Below, piece by piece: positions 44,478 to 56,299 of a DNA stretch of 64,000 nucleotides. Each line of letters begins with the position of its first letter. The stretch's first letter is position 1. Where the stretch lies: the NCBI GenBank assembly GCA_032719365.1, contig CM064872.1, positions 44,438,252 to 44,502,251 on the forward strand. Reading direction: 5' to 3'. The translations under genes were made by a program, and so were the position numbers. The stretch is from Prinsepia uniflora. Its lineage: Eukaryota > Streptophyta > Magnoliopsida > Rosales > Rosaceae. A model generated the notes under the pieces. It searched no databases. It saw only the letters and a list, made by a program, of their open reading frames with translations, and was not told the origin of the DNA.

Positions 44478-46372
44478 AATTAGTTGAGGATTTTTTGGAC
44501 GGTCGGCATAAAATGACGATTTTACCTCTAGAATGGGCAAAAAGTTGACTTTTGACCCAGGTGGTCAAATACAAGAAAACCGAGGACCGTTATGTAGATC
44601 GGGACTTCGTACGGGGATGTCATGGTTCAGGAATGGAATCAAGAACTATTCACGATGTTCGATTCTCAAAAAGTTTGTCTTTGGTGGGACCCAAAATATC
44701 TGATTTTAAACTATAGGATGAGTTACACTTGTCACCCACCCTATGACCCATTTTATTTTATTCATGCAACTCTTTCCCTTCATCATTTTCATCTTGATTT
44801 CTCACATTTTCCTTCTCAAACACGAACACCCACCCCCACCATCCTTCCATCTTTATCACTTCACCTTCTTGAGACCATAGAGAGGTAAAGAGGACGTGAA
44901 AGCGGCTGAGAGGACGACAAGGATGGGTAGAGCCGCCGTGGACGGCGGAGGAGGACACGAGAAAGGAAAGGCCGTGAGTTTTCAAAGTTTGGGCTTTCGA
45001 TTCCAGACATTTTTACACAATTCTAAGCCCAGGGTTATGTTCTTTGAGCTCCTACGATCTTATAGGTGTAAGAATGGACGAATTTGGATGATGGACGACA
45101 GGAGTGACCAGAATTTCGAGTTGAAGTTTGTCTGAAACTTTGGGAGTCCATATCTTCAAAACCAGGTAAGCTCTTCAATTTTTGGGTTTAGATTTGGATT
45201 TCTGGGATTGAGTAGATGAATTTACATAGGTAGAATGTTAAATTTGGTTGAGAAATGAGTGAGATATCAAGGTTTGGAGTTTCAGGCAAAAATGGTTGTT
45301 TCCCGCCGCTGGAGACGGCGGCGCCGGTCGTCTTCTTCGGCTAGTCGTTAACAGGGTTGACTTGTCGACTTGACCTGTTGACACGACCCAGTTGATCGTG
45401 GATCGTGATGTCAGCGTTGACCTTGCTGATGTCAGCCATTGACTTTCGACTAGCGTTGACCGAAACCATGACCCTTGCGTGAGGGCGTATGGACATATTT
45501 TTCGACGTGATACCAATCCCATTTGAATGGTTTCGACGATTTGAATCCAATGGTGGTGGTTTCATGTCGATCGAAGATCATTAGGTTGGTGAAATTGAGG
45601 TTTTTAGCCTAGGGAAGCGTGTTTGGGACACGTGGCTTTTCCGGGAGTATTGGGGGTTTTTTTCTTAGGACTTTTCTAGGTTGTTAGTGACCTTTAAGTA
45701 TGTTTTGGACAGGTCCGAATGACCCAGAGAGTTCAATATAGCCCTAAGTGGCTTACTGCGCAGCTTGCAAGCGCGCAGCTTGGACGATCTGTGAGTGGAT
45801 GTTTGATTTCTAAATATGATGCATGCATAACTGTTTTGTATGTTTTATGAACATAATTTGAGATGCCTTGAGTGCATATTATTGTGGTGTTTTGGCATTT
45901 TCGTATAAATGTTATATTGCCCGTATTTTGAGATACATGCTTTATGTGGTACCTTGGGCTTAGGCCAGGTTTTTATACATGCTTGTGTTTTCAAATGATT
46001 TGAGTGAGGAAATGATTTCGGATTTGGAAATAGTATTCCGGGCTTAAGGCCCAGTTGGTTTATGGTATCGGCCTAAGTCCTATATGTGGTTTATGAAATG
46101 AGATTTCGGGTTTGGGACCCCTATTGAGATGATTTTGGGTTGATTTCCTATGAGTTTTGGATTGGATCGAATTCAGGGAATCCTGGTTTTGTGGAAATGG
46201 TTTGTGAAAGCTAGACCTCGGGTTGAGACCCTATTGAAATGCTTTAGACCAGATTTGAGGTATAAATGGTTTTATAATGATTTTCCAATGGATTTAATTT
46301 CAGATTTACATACCATCTTTATGTGTGGATTGTCTCCACCAGACGTCTCGTACTATCCTGGAGTAGTCACGG
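44478..46372 (+). repeat. Outer element 3' LTR, first part
   Basis: It matches the 5' LTR from AGGATTTTTTGGACGGTCGG (partner 40352) on. The first 80 or so bases are missing. It ends at CACGG (46368-46372), the target of the inner element. Confidence 0.8.
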
Positions 46373-48025
46373 TGTAATGCCTGGGAGGGCAGGACGACGA
46401 AGTTCTGGCCGGGTCGAGTCGCGGTTCTATTTGACCTGGTTGTAGAAATCTGGGTCGACCCAACTGAAGGTTGAAGGTGATGATGTCATCAGACCTGACA
46501 TATGTCAGATGTCAGGCTGTCGTCAGCATGACATCATCATAGTGACATCATCGTTGACTTTGACCAGCTTTGATTGAACTTTGACTCTTGTGTGGTGGCG
46601 CGTGGGGATGAATTTTGAGGTGGGACTGGTCTTATTTGAATGATTTCGATGATCTGAATCCAATGGTTATGGTTTCAAGTCGATCAGAGATTGTTTGATT
46701 GGTCAAATTGAGGTTTATAGTCTAGGGATGCGTGTGTTTTGGACAGCTCCGGATGACCCGGAGCGATTGGTTTTGCCCAGGTGAGGATTACAGCGCAGCT
46801 TGCAAGCGCGCAATATGGACAGTCTGTGAGTGGACATTTAATTTCTAAATACAATTCATGCATAACTGTTTTTTATGTTTTATATACATGATTTGAGATG
46901 CCTTGAGTGCATGTAATTTTGATGTTTTGGTATTTTTGTATACATGCAGTATTGCACGTATTTCGATGATTTATGCTTTATGATATACCTGGACTAAGGA
47001 TTTTATACTTGTTTTTTTTAAATGATTTCAGATTTGGAAATAAGATATCGGGCTTGAGGCCCAATTGGTTTATGATATCGGGTTTGAATTCTAGTTATGG
47101 TTTATGAAATGAGACTCTGGGTTTGATACCCTATTGAGATATGATTTTGGGCTGAGTACCTATGATTTGTAGTTTTGAATCAGATTCAGGGAATCCTGTT
47201 TTGCCAAAACGATTTGTGGAAAGTTATACGTCGGGCTGAGGCCCTATTGGAATGTTTTCAAACTTGATTTGGTTTGGTTAGGTATACCATCCTTATTTGT
47301 GGTAGTCTCCTCCAGACGTCACGTAGTAGCTTAGAGTAGTCACGATGCACTGCTTGAGAAGGGCCGCTTTACGAAGGGCTCATGATCAGGAGTGCGAGCA
47401 TTGCCTGAGAGGGGCCACGCTTCGGTGGGCTCACGATCAGGATTGGTCAATACTTCGGTATCACCTTGGACAGGGTCCGTGGGATCGGGCTCTGACTTGA
47501 GACCTGGAGCGGCATGCGTAGCCTTAGAGTCGTGACAGGTATTCGATTAGGCATCAGGGATGCCAAGGATTGGTATATTGTTTGATGGCTTTGATTTTGG
47601 GTTGAGGTCCTACTGTTGAAATGGTTTGAATTGACAAATGTTTTCATTGGTTTGGTTTGAGAAGCATTTTTCACTAATTATGGCTTTGAAAGCCTTACGA
47701 TTTGATTTAAAGGAAAATGGTTATTATAACTGGTTTTTATGATGCATGCATGCTTTTTAGTGGAGGGTATAAATTTCTTACTGTGGAAATTGTTTTATAA
47801 ACTGTTTATTTTCGTCCACTCAGCGCTTTGGTGTTTTTAATACCCTTCAGGTTGATCGCCGATGCAAGCTGTAGTAGAGACCAAGATATCACATGCCGCC
47901 ACAGATCTTGGCGTACTCTAGAAGCACCGAGAAGGTTTGGGTGTATCCCTAGTCTGGAACGGGTGTCAGACGAGAGCGTGGCACGTGACGCGTTAATACA
48001 AGGAGGATTGGGTTGGATTGTGTTA
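46373..48025 (+). repeat. Inner element 5' LTR with internal deletion
   Basis: It keeps the first seven bases TGTAATG, then jumps to sequence that lies about 840 bp into the 3' LTR (near 51655). The rest aligns to the end GGATTGTGTTA. It retains the bracket sites GTGAGT (46826-46831), GTCCACTCAG (47814) and CCCTTCAG (ending 47850). Confidence 0.85.
46826..47850 (+). other. Intron-like bracket within inner 5' LTR
   Basis: GTGAGT to CAG, 1025 bp. ATTCATGCAT and ATGCATGCAT are present at the two inner edges (near 46855 and 47742). Same order as in other LTRs. Confidence 0.5.
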
Positions 48026-48028
48026 GCT

Positions 48029-48040
48029 TAGTATTAGAGC
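48029..48040 (+). promoter_or_regulatory. Primer binding site, initiator-tRNA-Met type
   Basis: TAGTATTAGAGC, two bases from TGGTATCAGAGC, three bases after the LTR end. Confidence 0.8.
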
Positions 48041-50800
48041 ACTGGGTTGCTCTTGGAGTGTTATGCATGTGCCGGACGTGATGTCTCGATGAGGAAAATA
48101 GCCCGTCATCAACCTGATAGTTAGGGCAAGGGTAGGAGAACCTTAGTGGCAATGAACCCCGGATGGGTTATCTTTGGCATCTTATGCCATGGTTGAGCAA
48201 CGTTAGACCCAACGAGGGCTAAGTAGGCTCGTGTAGGGTAGAGTTTTCTAGAGGTTGGAAATTGCACTTTGTTGGTGGACTAGGTCCTGGTGTGACAACC
48301 TTTTAGAGTTGAGACTGTTGAACGGTCAGGTTAGTGTTGTTATAGATGGCAGAAGATGTCAGGAATGACCCTAGTTGAGACTGGTTGGACAAGTTTCCTA
48401 GAGAGTTGTACTTGTTGATCAAATCCTGGGGTGGACCGATAAGTGGTTCACATCTTGTGCAGAGCGTACGGACGCTAAGGGTACCACAAACGTGGAGTTG
48501 TGCACCGAACTGACGAGTGGTTGGTACCGACGGTGAGTCGCCCGCCTGAGTATAGAGTTTCGACAGCGAAGTGTTTTCTTGGTTTAGCCTGTATGAGGTT
48601 GTGACAGACATCGCTATTGAGGGTTTTTGAGGTTGAAACTGTTGAGAGTTGGGCGGCACTCGAGGAACATTTCTTACATGGTTTTGCCCAGCGTGGTGAA
48701 TTAAGAGGGAGGTGGAGTTGCACTGACATGAGCAGAGGGTGTGACTCAATTGTGGTGTGCTAATGTTCGGTATTGACCAGAGGATGAGGACTCGTCGGTT
48801 TGTGTCGGGTTTTTGGGAGTGTGACCCGAGTGACAGTTGTGGTATCTCATTTTGGGACGAGTTGGATGGAATCCCAATAGTGTCTGAGTGGTTTTGGATG
48901 ACGCAGGGACGTCATTAGGATTCTTGAATGCCAGGATCTTAGACGAGAGTTACCGCTAGCTCCGAGACTTGAGAGGCATTTGAACAGGCACGGTGGCTAT
49001 TGAGCGGGATAGTGATGATTCTGAGTAGTGATTTGCATTGGTTCGAGTTACTGGAGGTACATGATACCTGGTTCGGTGACAGGTTCCCTAGAGGTTGTGA
49101 GACATGTGTTTTGTCTTATCTTGGTAAGTGTGCACGAAAGTCGGGGCGCGAGAGTTGATCCCATAAGAGTTGGAACATGAGAATCAAATGGTACCATCAC
49201 CACCAATTGGATGTGCATAAATGGTATAACGGAAGGCAGGCGAGGTTTGACCTTGAGTTAGATGGATTCCAAGACACATGGATTGATGCTTGAGTGAGTT
49301 ACGGCCTCCAGGCCGAGAGTTTATTACAGAGTTGGGGACTTGAGAGTCCAGTGGTAGGATTTGACACTCCAAGTCAACTGAGTGTCACTGATAGGAGACC
49401 CACTGTCCTTTTCGATGGATTTTCAGAAGTTGGTTATGAGTATAATTCTTTCTTCTCCTGAAAGTTCCTAGTGGACTTCTCATTACTCTTAGAAGTTTTA
49501 GTTTGTCAAGGTTAAGCTGAATGGAGGAGTGACGCGAGCGTGAGAATCACGTCAGTAGTTGTCAACATATATTATTGGTTAATGAACTAGTTGGGCTATC
49601 TCTAGTGTTGGTCGAGTGATCAGGAAACACAAAAAGGAATGGTAAGTTAAAGTATATGATCTGTCTAGGACAGAGATCAAACATACTCTAGAATTGAAAC
49701 GTGATTATCTTAGTAGCCATATAGTGGACTGACTAGTTCTGAGGTTGTTGTGGTGCATGGACTGGTTTGCGGTTGTTGGTACGTACCACGTACGTTATGT
49801 GAGAGTAATCCTTGAACAGGCTGAGTAATGCCTTGTGGTTGTTTGCGGTGCACACCTATGAGTAGGACACTTTGGCTAGTGTGGTTATGGAGTGTTGAGC
49901 GACCTGAAATGATACTATGCACTGGAGCACCAGGGTTGAGTCTGAGGTGGACGTATGGGTAATCATATTGGTTCTGTTACATTCTGGTTCGTTGAGAACG
50001 TGGACTGGACATCGAATATGGTACATGAGAGCAGAGGGATTTGAGAGGGTTTAGTGATAGTGAGAGCTTGGAGCTCAGAGCCGTGGGGTTATCACTGCTA
50101 GGGTAAGTATTGATGGGGTCCACATACACTCAGGTTGGGTGAGTTGGTGGTTAGTGTAACCAAAGAACGAGTGAGGTGACAGTTTGAGACTGCTCTCGAG
50201 TAAGGATTATAACATGGGACGCTGAGTGAGACGAGGGTGGTACGAGGTACCCAAGTGGGAGAGTCGAGGTTCATGTTGGTGACTCGAGTAGTGATAGTGG
50301 AGCCGTGATTTACTAGCTGAGCACGTTAGTGTGCCGCGAGTGCGATTTACGATTAGGAGACCGTCTATTAGGTTGAAAGTTGAAAGGTGTAAGCTTGGAG
50401 TTTGAGTGAATCTGTGTAGGTGACAGGTGTGATCGACAAGTTTCGCTGTCTCGAGTAAGACTAGCGAGCAGATGTTTGGGTTCTCGAGACTCTGGGATCG
50501 AGATTTGGAGTTTGAGGCTTAAGACTAACGAAGACTTGGTGTGTGAGGGTTGAATTTGAAGACTTGGAAGATTCTCGTGACGGTTGGTCACGAGGTTGTT
50601 GGATACGGTCACAGAGGACTAAGCTGTGTTTCAGCAATGACCATTGCATTTTGGTTCACATCAGGTGACGTTGAGTATAGAGAAGTACTGTGGTTAGTTT
50701 TCGGGCGTGTACGTTTACACTAGAGCTCCCTGACTTAGAGACAAGATTGGATTTCCACCGTTTTCTTGGGTCAGTTTGAATTTCGAGGACGAAATTCTTT
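48041..50800 (+). other. Inner element internal region, non-coding
   Basis: 2.76 kb with only short frames; the longest (48303-48749, minus strand, 148 codons) has no family resemblance and runs against the element. The end (AATTTCGAGGACGAAATTC near 50780) is the segment found just before the polypurine tract in chromoviruses, suggesting descent from one by loss of gag and pol. Confidence 0.65.
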
Positions 50801-50813
50801 AAGGAGGGAAGAT
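50801..50813 (+). promoter_or_regulatory. Polypurine tract of inner element
   Basis: AAGGAGGGAAGAT directly before TGTAATGACCCG. Confidence 0.88.
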
Positions 50814-53121
50814 TGTAATGACCCGTCTCGAGTTTACGAGATTAATTAAGGACTAATTGTGGATTATTGTGACTAAGAGGACTATTCGGACGGTCGGCGT
50901 AAAATGAAGATTTTGCCCCTGAAATGGGTAAAATGTTGACTTTTGACTCAGGAGGTCAAATGCACAAGGATCAAAGACCTTTACGTAGATCGAGACAATA
51001 CGAGTTCGTAGACAAGCGGCATGTAGAAATCGGACATCATATGAGAAAGTTACGGGTCACGGAGGAAAATGGAACTATTTATAGTTGCTCAAAAATCGAG
51101 ATAAGTAGATCTGAGTTGTCTTTAATGGTCCCAAATATTTGTGTTCAGGCCCAATGGATGAGTGACAAGTGTCACTCATCCATTGTTCTCTTCCCTTCAT
51201 TCATGCATCTCTCCCTTCCCTTTCATTTTTGCAACTAAACCCGAAACCCACCCCAAACCTTCACCTTTATCTGCTGTGGGCAGAGAGTGGAACAGAGAGT
51301 GAGTGAGAGGACTAAAGAGACTGAGGAGGAAGGAGGTGCGACGGTGAGCCGCTGTGGACGGAGGAGGGACCGTGAAAGAGGTAAAACCCGAAAACCCATT
51401 TCATTTCAAAATTTGAATTTTCGTGTTTGGACGTTTGGGAAAGAATTTGACGGTGGGGTTTTGTTTCTTGGACTTGGACCAGCTTGTGGGGATCAAAATC
51501 AAGAGGATTAGTCGGCTGGACAGCCCAGGAGGGGAGGTTGCAGGTGGCCGTGGGAGTTTTTATTAGACAGGTAATTTCTGGGCCTTTTCTCTTGAATTTG
51601 TGGTCCTAGAACATTTTATGGGTATTAGATGAGTTAGTAGGGATGTAAATAGGGTGGATTGATGGCCGAACGACAGAGTTCTAGTCGGGTCGACTCAGGG
51701 GTCTGTTTGACCCGGTTGCAAAAATTTGGGTCAAGCCGGCTGAAGGTTGAAGGTGTTGAAATCATCACATGACATCATCATTTTTCAAACCTAGCAGGTG
51801 TCAGATGTCAGGGTGACGTCATGATGACGCCAGTGTTGACTTTGCTAACGTCAGCATTAACCGTTGACAATTGACTTTGACTAGTATTGATCAAAATTTG
51901 ATCTGCACGTTGGGGCGCGTAGGATGGAATTTCTAGGTGGCACCAGCCTTGTTTGAAAGGTTTCGACGACCTGAATCCAATGGTGATGGTTTCAGGTCGA
52001 TCGGAGATCGTTTGATTGGTCAAAGTGATGTTTGATCCTAGGGATGCGTGTCCAGGACACGTTGACTTTTCTTGGAGTTGTGAGGGTTCTTCATTAGGAC
52101 TTGTCTAGGTTGGTAGTGAGCCTTGAGTGTTTTTTGGGCATGTCGGGATGACTCAGAGCGGTTGGTTTAGCCCTGGTGAGGATTACGGTGAAGCTTGTAG
52201 GCGCGCATCATAGACGATGTGTGGGTGGACATGTGATTTCTAAATACGATACATACATAACTATTATATGTGTTTTATATACATGATTTGAGATGCCTTA
52301 AGTGCATATGATTGTGATGTTTTTGTATTTTCATATATATGCGGTATTACACGTATTTCGATGTTTATGCTTTATGATATGCCTGGCCTAAGGTTTTTAT
52401 ACGTGCTTGTGTTTTTAAATGATTTCGGATTTGGAAATATGATATGGGGCTTGAGGCCCAATTGGTTTATGATATCGAGCTTAAGGTCCAGTTGGTTTAT
52501 GGTATCGGGCTTGAGTCCCAGTTGTAGTTTATGAAATGAGACTCCGGGTTTTATACCCTATTGAGATATGATTTTGGGCTGAGTCCCTATGATTTGTGGT
52601 TTTGGATTGGATTGGGGGAATCCTGTTTTACGAAAACGATTTGTGGAAAGTTATACCTCGGGCTACGACCCTGTTCGAATGTTTTAAAACTGGATTTGAT
52701 TTGGTTAGGTATACCATCCTTATGAGTGGATTGTCTCCTCTGGACGTCTCGTACTATCCTGGACTAGTAGTCACCGTGCACTGCCTGAGAGGGGCCACTC
52801 TACGGAGGGCTCATGATCAGGAGTGCGAGCATTGCCTCAGAGGGGCCACGCTTCGACGGGCTCAGGATCAGGATTGCTCGATACTTCGTTTTATAAACTG
52901 TTTATTTTCGTCCACTCATAGCTTTGGTTTTTTAAAACCGTTTAGGTTGATCGCCGATGCCGGTTGTAGCAGAGACCGAGACATCACATGTCGCCAGGGA
53001 TCCTGGCAAACTCTAGAAGTCCTGAGAGGGTTTGGGTGTATCTCTGGTCTGGCATGGGGTGTCAGACGTGAGCATGGCATATCCCGCGTTAATCTAGGGA
53101 GGATTGTGGTGGGTCGTGTCA
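50814..53121 (+). repeat. Inner element 3' LTR
   Basis: 2308 bp, starting TGTAATGACCCGTC and ending GGGTCGTGTCA. It retains the first 840 bp lost from the 5' LTR but lacks about 360 bp between GCTCGATACTTCG (52877) and TTTTATAAACTG. Tiles of 30 bp are clear at 52441-52532. Confidence 0.88.
52441..52532 (+). repeat. 30-bp tandem tiles in LTR
   Basis: Two exact-length units (52441-52470, 52471-52500) and a third of 32 bp (52501-52532). Each has GATATCGGGCTTGAGGCCCA then GTTGGTTTAT with substitutions. Confidence 0.85.
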
Positions 53122-53126
53122 CACGG

Positions 53127-53676
53127 TGCATTTCCTAGGAGGGCCCGCTCCGAGGAGTGGCTTAGGACCAGGAGTGCAAGCATTGCCTGAGGCCGCTCCA
53201 ACGAGGAGAGGCTTAGGATCAGGATTGCTAGATATTACCTCGGACAGTGATCCGGGGAAGACACATCATTACGATGTCACCACAGACACTGGTGGATCCG
53301 AGGGAATCACTCTGACTTGACACCCATAGTAGCACGCGTAGACTTAGAGACCGTGACATTATTGAATATGCATCTGGGATGTCGGGGAACTTTTTGATTA
53401 TTATTTTTGACTGATTTGGACAGAGACCCGACGTGTATGGTTTTGGGTTGAGACCCGGAGGAAATGTATTTGATTGATAAACATTTTCATTGAGTTTTAA
53501 TTTGAAAAGCCCTTTCTTTGAGTTTTAATTTGAAAATCCCTATGATTGATAAACAGATCCGGCGTACTCTAGAAGCCTCGAAAGGGTTAAGTGTATCCCT
53601 GGTCTTGCACGAGGTGTCAGACGGGAGCATGGCATATCCCGCGTTAATCCAGGAAGGATTGGGATGGGTCGTGTCA
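53127..53676 (+). repeat. Outer element 3' LTR, second part
   Basis: It resumes after the CACGG duplication with TGCATTTCCTAGGAGGGC (5' LTR partner near 42046). A short local duplication (TTGAGTTTTAATTTGAAAA twice, 53488-53540) and a deletion remove the right-hand bracket sites. It ends GTGTCA before TAAAA. Confidence 0.85.
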
Positions 53677-54100
53677 TAAAAGCTTCCAATAATGAGGCAG
53701 AATAGAAGGCACTCCTCGTCGGCCTCCGCCTCACGAAGGACTTGCAAGCATGGTAAATCCAAATATTTAACGACTCCCAGCTCATCGTCAGCCAGGTAAA
53801 AAACGTTTAAGATGCCAAGGACATTTCCATGATGCTCTACCTAGATAAGGCTAGGACACTCCCCCGCAGTTTCCAAGCTTATGAGATCAATAAGATCTCA
53901 CACTTAGAGAATAGCCACACTGATGCTCTAGCTCGCTTGGCCTTCTCTATTGATGACACGAATGATCGCAGCTTACCATTTGGGCTCTTAAAGACCCCAA
54001 GGATGAAGGAATGGTAGATCAATGCCATCACCATTGAACCATCATGGATGGACCCAATCATTTATTTCCGTAAACCTGCAGAACTACTAGAAGATTGGAA
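53677..54100 (+). pseudogene. Tat second RNase H, second part, and linker
   Basis: The frame resumes as KASNNEAE, stop, KALLVGLRLTKDLQAW, then FNDSQLIVSQVKN and a 62-codon open piece (53829-54017) with ISHLENSHTDALARLAF. NNEAEY-AL--GL and N--AD-LA motifs confirm the RNase H. The RNase H catalytic Glu (NNEAE) and the Asp of FNDSQL are kept, but a stop follows the first. Confidence 0.85.
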
Positions 54101-55300
54101 TGAAGCCACGTGCATCAAAGGTCAATCCACCTGGTACACAATTTTCTAGGACAATTTATACAAGTGGGGATTTGACATCCTTCTCCTCAAGTGCCTTCCT
54201 GCAGACTTGGGACATGCAGTTCTTAAGGAGATCGACGAGGGCATTTGCGGAAACGATTCAGAACCCTAGTCCCTTGAAAACAAGGCCTTCTAACAAGGTT
54301 ACTATTGGCCAACCATGCGTGCAGGTTCCGTTGCACTTATGCAAAAATGTAACAAGTACAAGAAGTATGCCCTCATTCCTCACCTACTTGCGGAGCGCTT
54401 GACTCTAATGTTTTGTCCATGGCCATTTTTGCAATGGGTACTTTAACTCATCGACCCCATGCCGAGGGGCAAGGGAGTAGTAGAACATGCTATCGTCGCC
54501 GTCGACTACTTCACCAAATGGACAGAAGCAAAATCACTAAAGATGATCAGTGTTGCACATAACAAAAGTTTTTTCTACTAAAATGTCATTTTCCGCTTTG
54601 GCATCCCTCACACCATCATTCTAGACAACGGGAAGCAGGTCCATTGTGATCGCTTCCATAATATCTGCCAAGTCTATGGTATCAAAGTCTGCTTCGCTTA
54701 TGTTTCTCATCCACAAGAAAACTGCCAATTAAAACTAGTCAACAAGCTCATCAAGTACAACCTGAAGACTCGCCTAGACCAGGATTCCAAGGGCAAAAGG
54801 TTAAAGGAAAGTGGTCTGACATCCTCTCAGACATCCTATGTTCTTACCGGACATCCTATCGGACATCTACCAAAGAAACACCATTCACGATGGAATTCAG
54901 CACTAAGTTTGTCGTTCCAGTAGAGATTGGTGAAACCTCTTTTTGGGTGATCTCCTACAATCCAGATGAGAACTACGAACTACTCATCCTCAAACTTGAC
55001 CTCTTGGAAGAGCAGGGAGAATAAGGAAACCTCCACAGCATAGCTCACAAACAACACATTGCTTGTTACTATGACTCTTGGATCAGATCAGAGGCTTCAT
55101 AGCTGGGAGCTGGGTCCTTAATAAAATCATCCTATCAACAAAGGACCGGGCAAACAACACGCTTGGTCCCAAATAGGAAGGATGCTACATGATCACTAAG
55201 GTCTGCGGACTAGGAACCTGCGAATTGCAAGCCATTGATGTCTGATAACTAGCACACCAATGACATGCCGATTATCTCAAACTCTTCTACAACTGAGACA
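54101..55300 (+). pseudogene. Tat integrase
   Basis: Pieces are KEIDEGICGNDSEP, QGYYWPTMRAGSVALMQKCN (zinc-binding region, decayed), GKGVVEHAIVAVDYFTKWTEA (first Asp kept; two frames), FRFGIPHTIILDNGKQ (second Asp kept) and SHPQENCQLKLVNKLIKYNL, where the expected Glu (NGQAEA) reads QLK. Stops near 54275 and 54580 and frame changes are present. The catalytic Glu is lost. Confidence 0.82.
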
Positions 55301-56299
55301 TCATGGACAACTTCAATTAGCATAAGAACACACATTTTGTAACTGATCTGACAGTTACTAAACAGACATATTTCTATTTTGAATGAAACACATTTTTGGA
55401 AAATTTTCAACTTCTTTAAATTTTGATGTGTAAGCCACTTGGTAGTCTTATTCGGTACTCATTTTTTAGCACATCTGATCAGAAGCATACGAATTAGCAA
55501 GGGTAATTTACAACCCTCAAACCCCACTCAATTGGCACACTGCCATGTCGACTTCTAATCAACATTTTTTATGGACGTAGTTCACTACATCAATGGTAAT
55601 TACCATGGCCAATCGGCCCTAAACTTATTTGGAGGCCTTCACTACAATTCCAAGCACACCTTCTAGTCCATTAGCACTGCAATCAGAACTCCCATATTAC
55701 TACAGTCTATCAGACATGCAATCACAAAGAAGGCTTTAACTAAAATCATAAGTACAAATTTTAGTCCACTATCACCATAATCGACAACCACGAGCTATCT
55801 TGGCTGATTGGTATGGCACTCAACCATCCGTGATATCTATGTGCATCAACACTACCATTTACAAAAAAATACTAAGTCAGTCCTACTCAATAGCCAAACA
55901 GAATTGCTTCTCGGTACTCCCTAATCAATCGGAACTAATATGCCCACACTTCACTCTTTGCTCTAGAGCTACTCGGCAGTCACAGTCTTTCAACTCAGAC
56001 TAATTACTCAACATGCACACATTAAAAACATAAAATCGAGAAAAAAATGTAGGTTTGAATAAATTATATTGTAAGTATGCCTCAATCGAAAGATCAACAA
56101 AATGTAAATTAGATAAAATGCAATTTGTTCAAAGTACATTTACATGGGGCATACCCCATAAACAAAAACTACTACAAGTATTGGCCCGTCGGCACTCAAT
56201 CTTCAATCTCAATATGCTCAACACTCTTCTCTAGCTCATCAGCCTGTTAGATAGTAGTGGCTTCAACCTCTTTCGACACCCACTAGTCGGTTTCTCTAC
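55301..56299 (+). other. Tat sequence after pol, non-coding
   Basis: About 1 kb after integrase with no conserved domain on either strand. Short frames such as 55800-56003 show no resemblance. Tat elements commonly have a long non-coding or extra-ORF region here. Confidence 0.5.

Larger units (their letters stand above)
46373..53121 (+). mobile_element. Non-coding LTR retrotransposon (inner), TSD CACGG
   Basis: It is flanked by CACGG (46368-46372 and 53122-53126). 5' LTR 46373-48025, primer site 48029-48040, internal 48026-50813, polypurine tract 50801-50813, 3' LTR 50814-53121; total 6749 bp. All cis signals for replication are present, but no coding domain is seen in 2.8 kb of internal sequence. 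The two LTRs carry different deletions. It belongs to the same family as the outer element it interrupts. Confidence 0.92.
40271..53676 (+). mobile_element. Non-coding LTR retrotransposon (outer), TSD TAAAA
   Basis: The element starts TGTAACAACCCATCCTGAG and ends GGGATGGGTCGTGTCA. TAAAA flanks it at 40266-40270 and 53677-53681. 5' LTR about 40271-42745; internal 42746-44477; 3' LTR about 44478-46372 plus 53127-53676. No gag or pol motif is present, so it is a LARD-type element. It lost the boundary between 5' LTR and primer site and the start of its 3' LTR through deletions. The related element 46373-53121 inserted in its 3' LTR. It is 6652 bp without that insertion. Confidence 0.88.

Noticed and set aside
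48303..48749. 148-codon minus-strand frame
   Set aside because: It lies antisense in the interior of a non-coding LTR element; the colinear segment of the relative (about 42990-43200) does not keep it open.
52596..53138. 180-codon frame
   Set aside because: It lies in the LTR tile region, runs across the end of the LTR into the flanking LTR, and has no homologue in the sister LTR.
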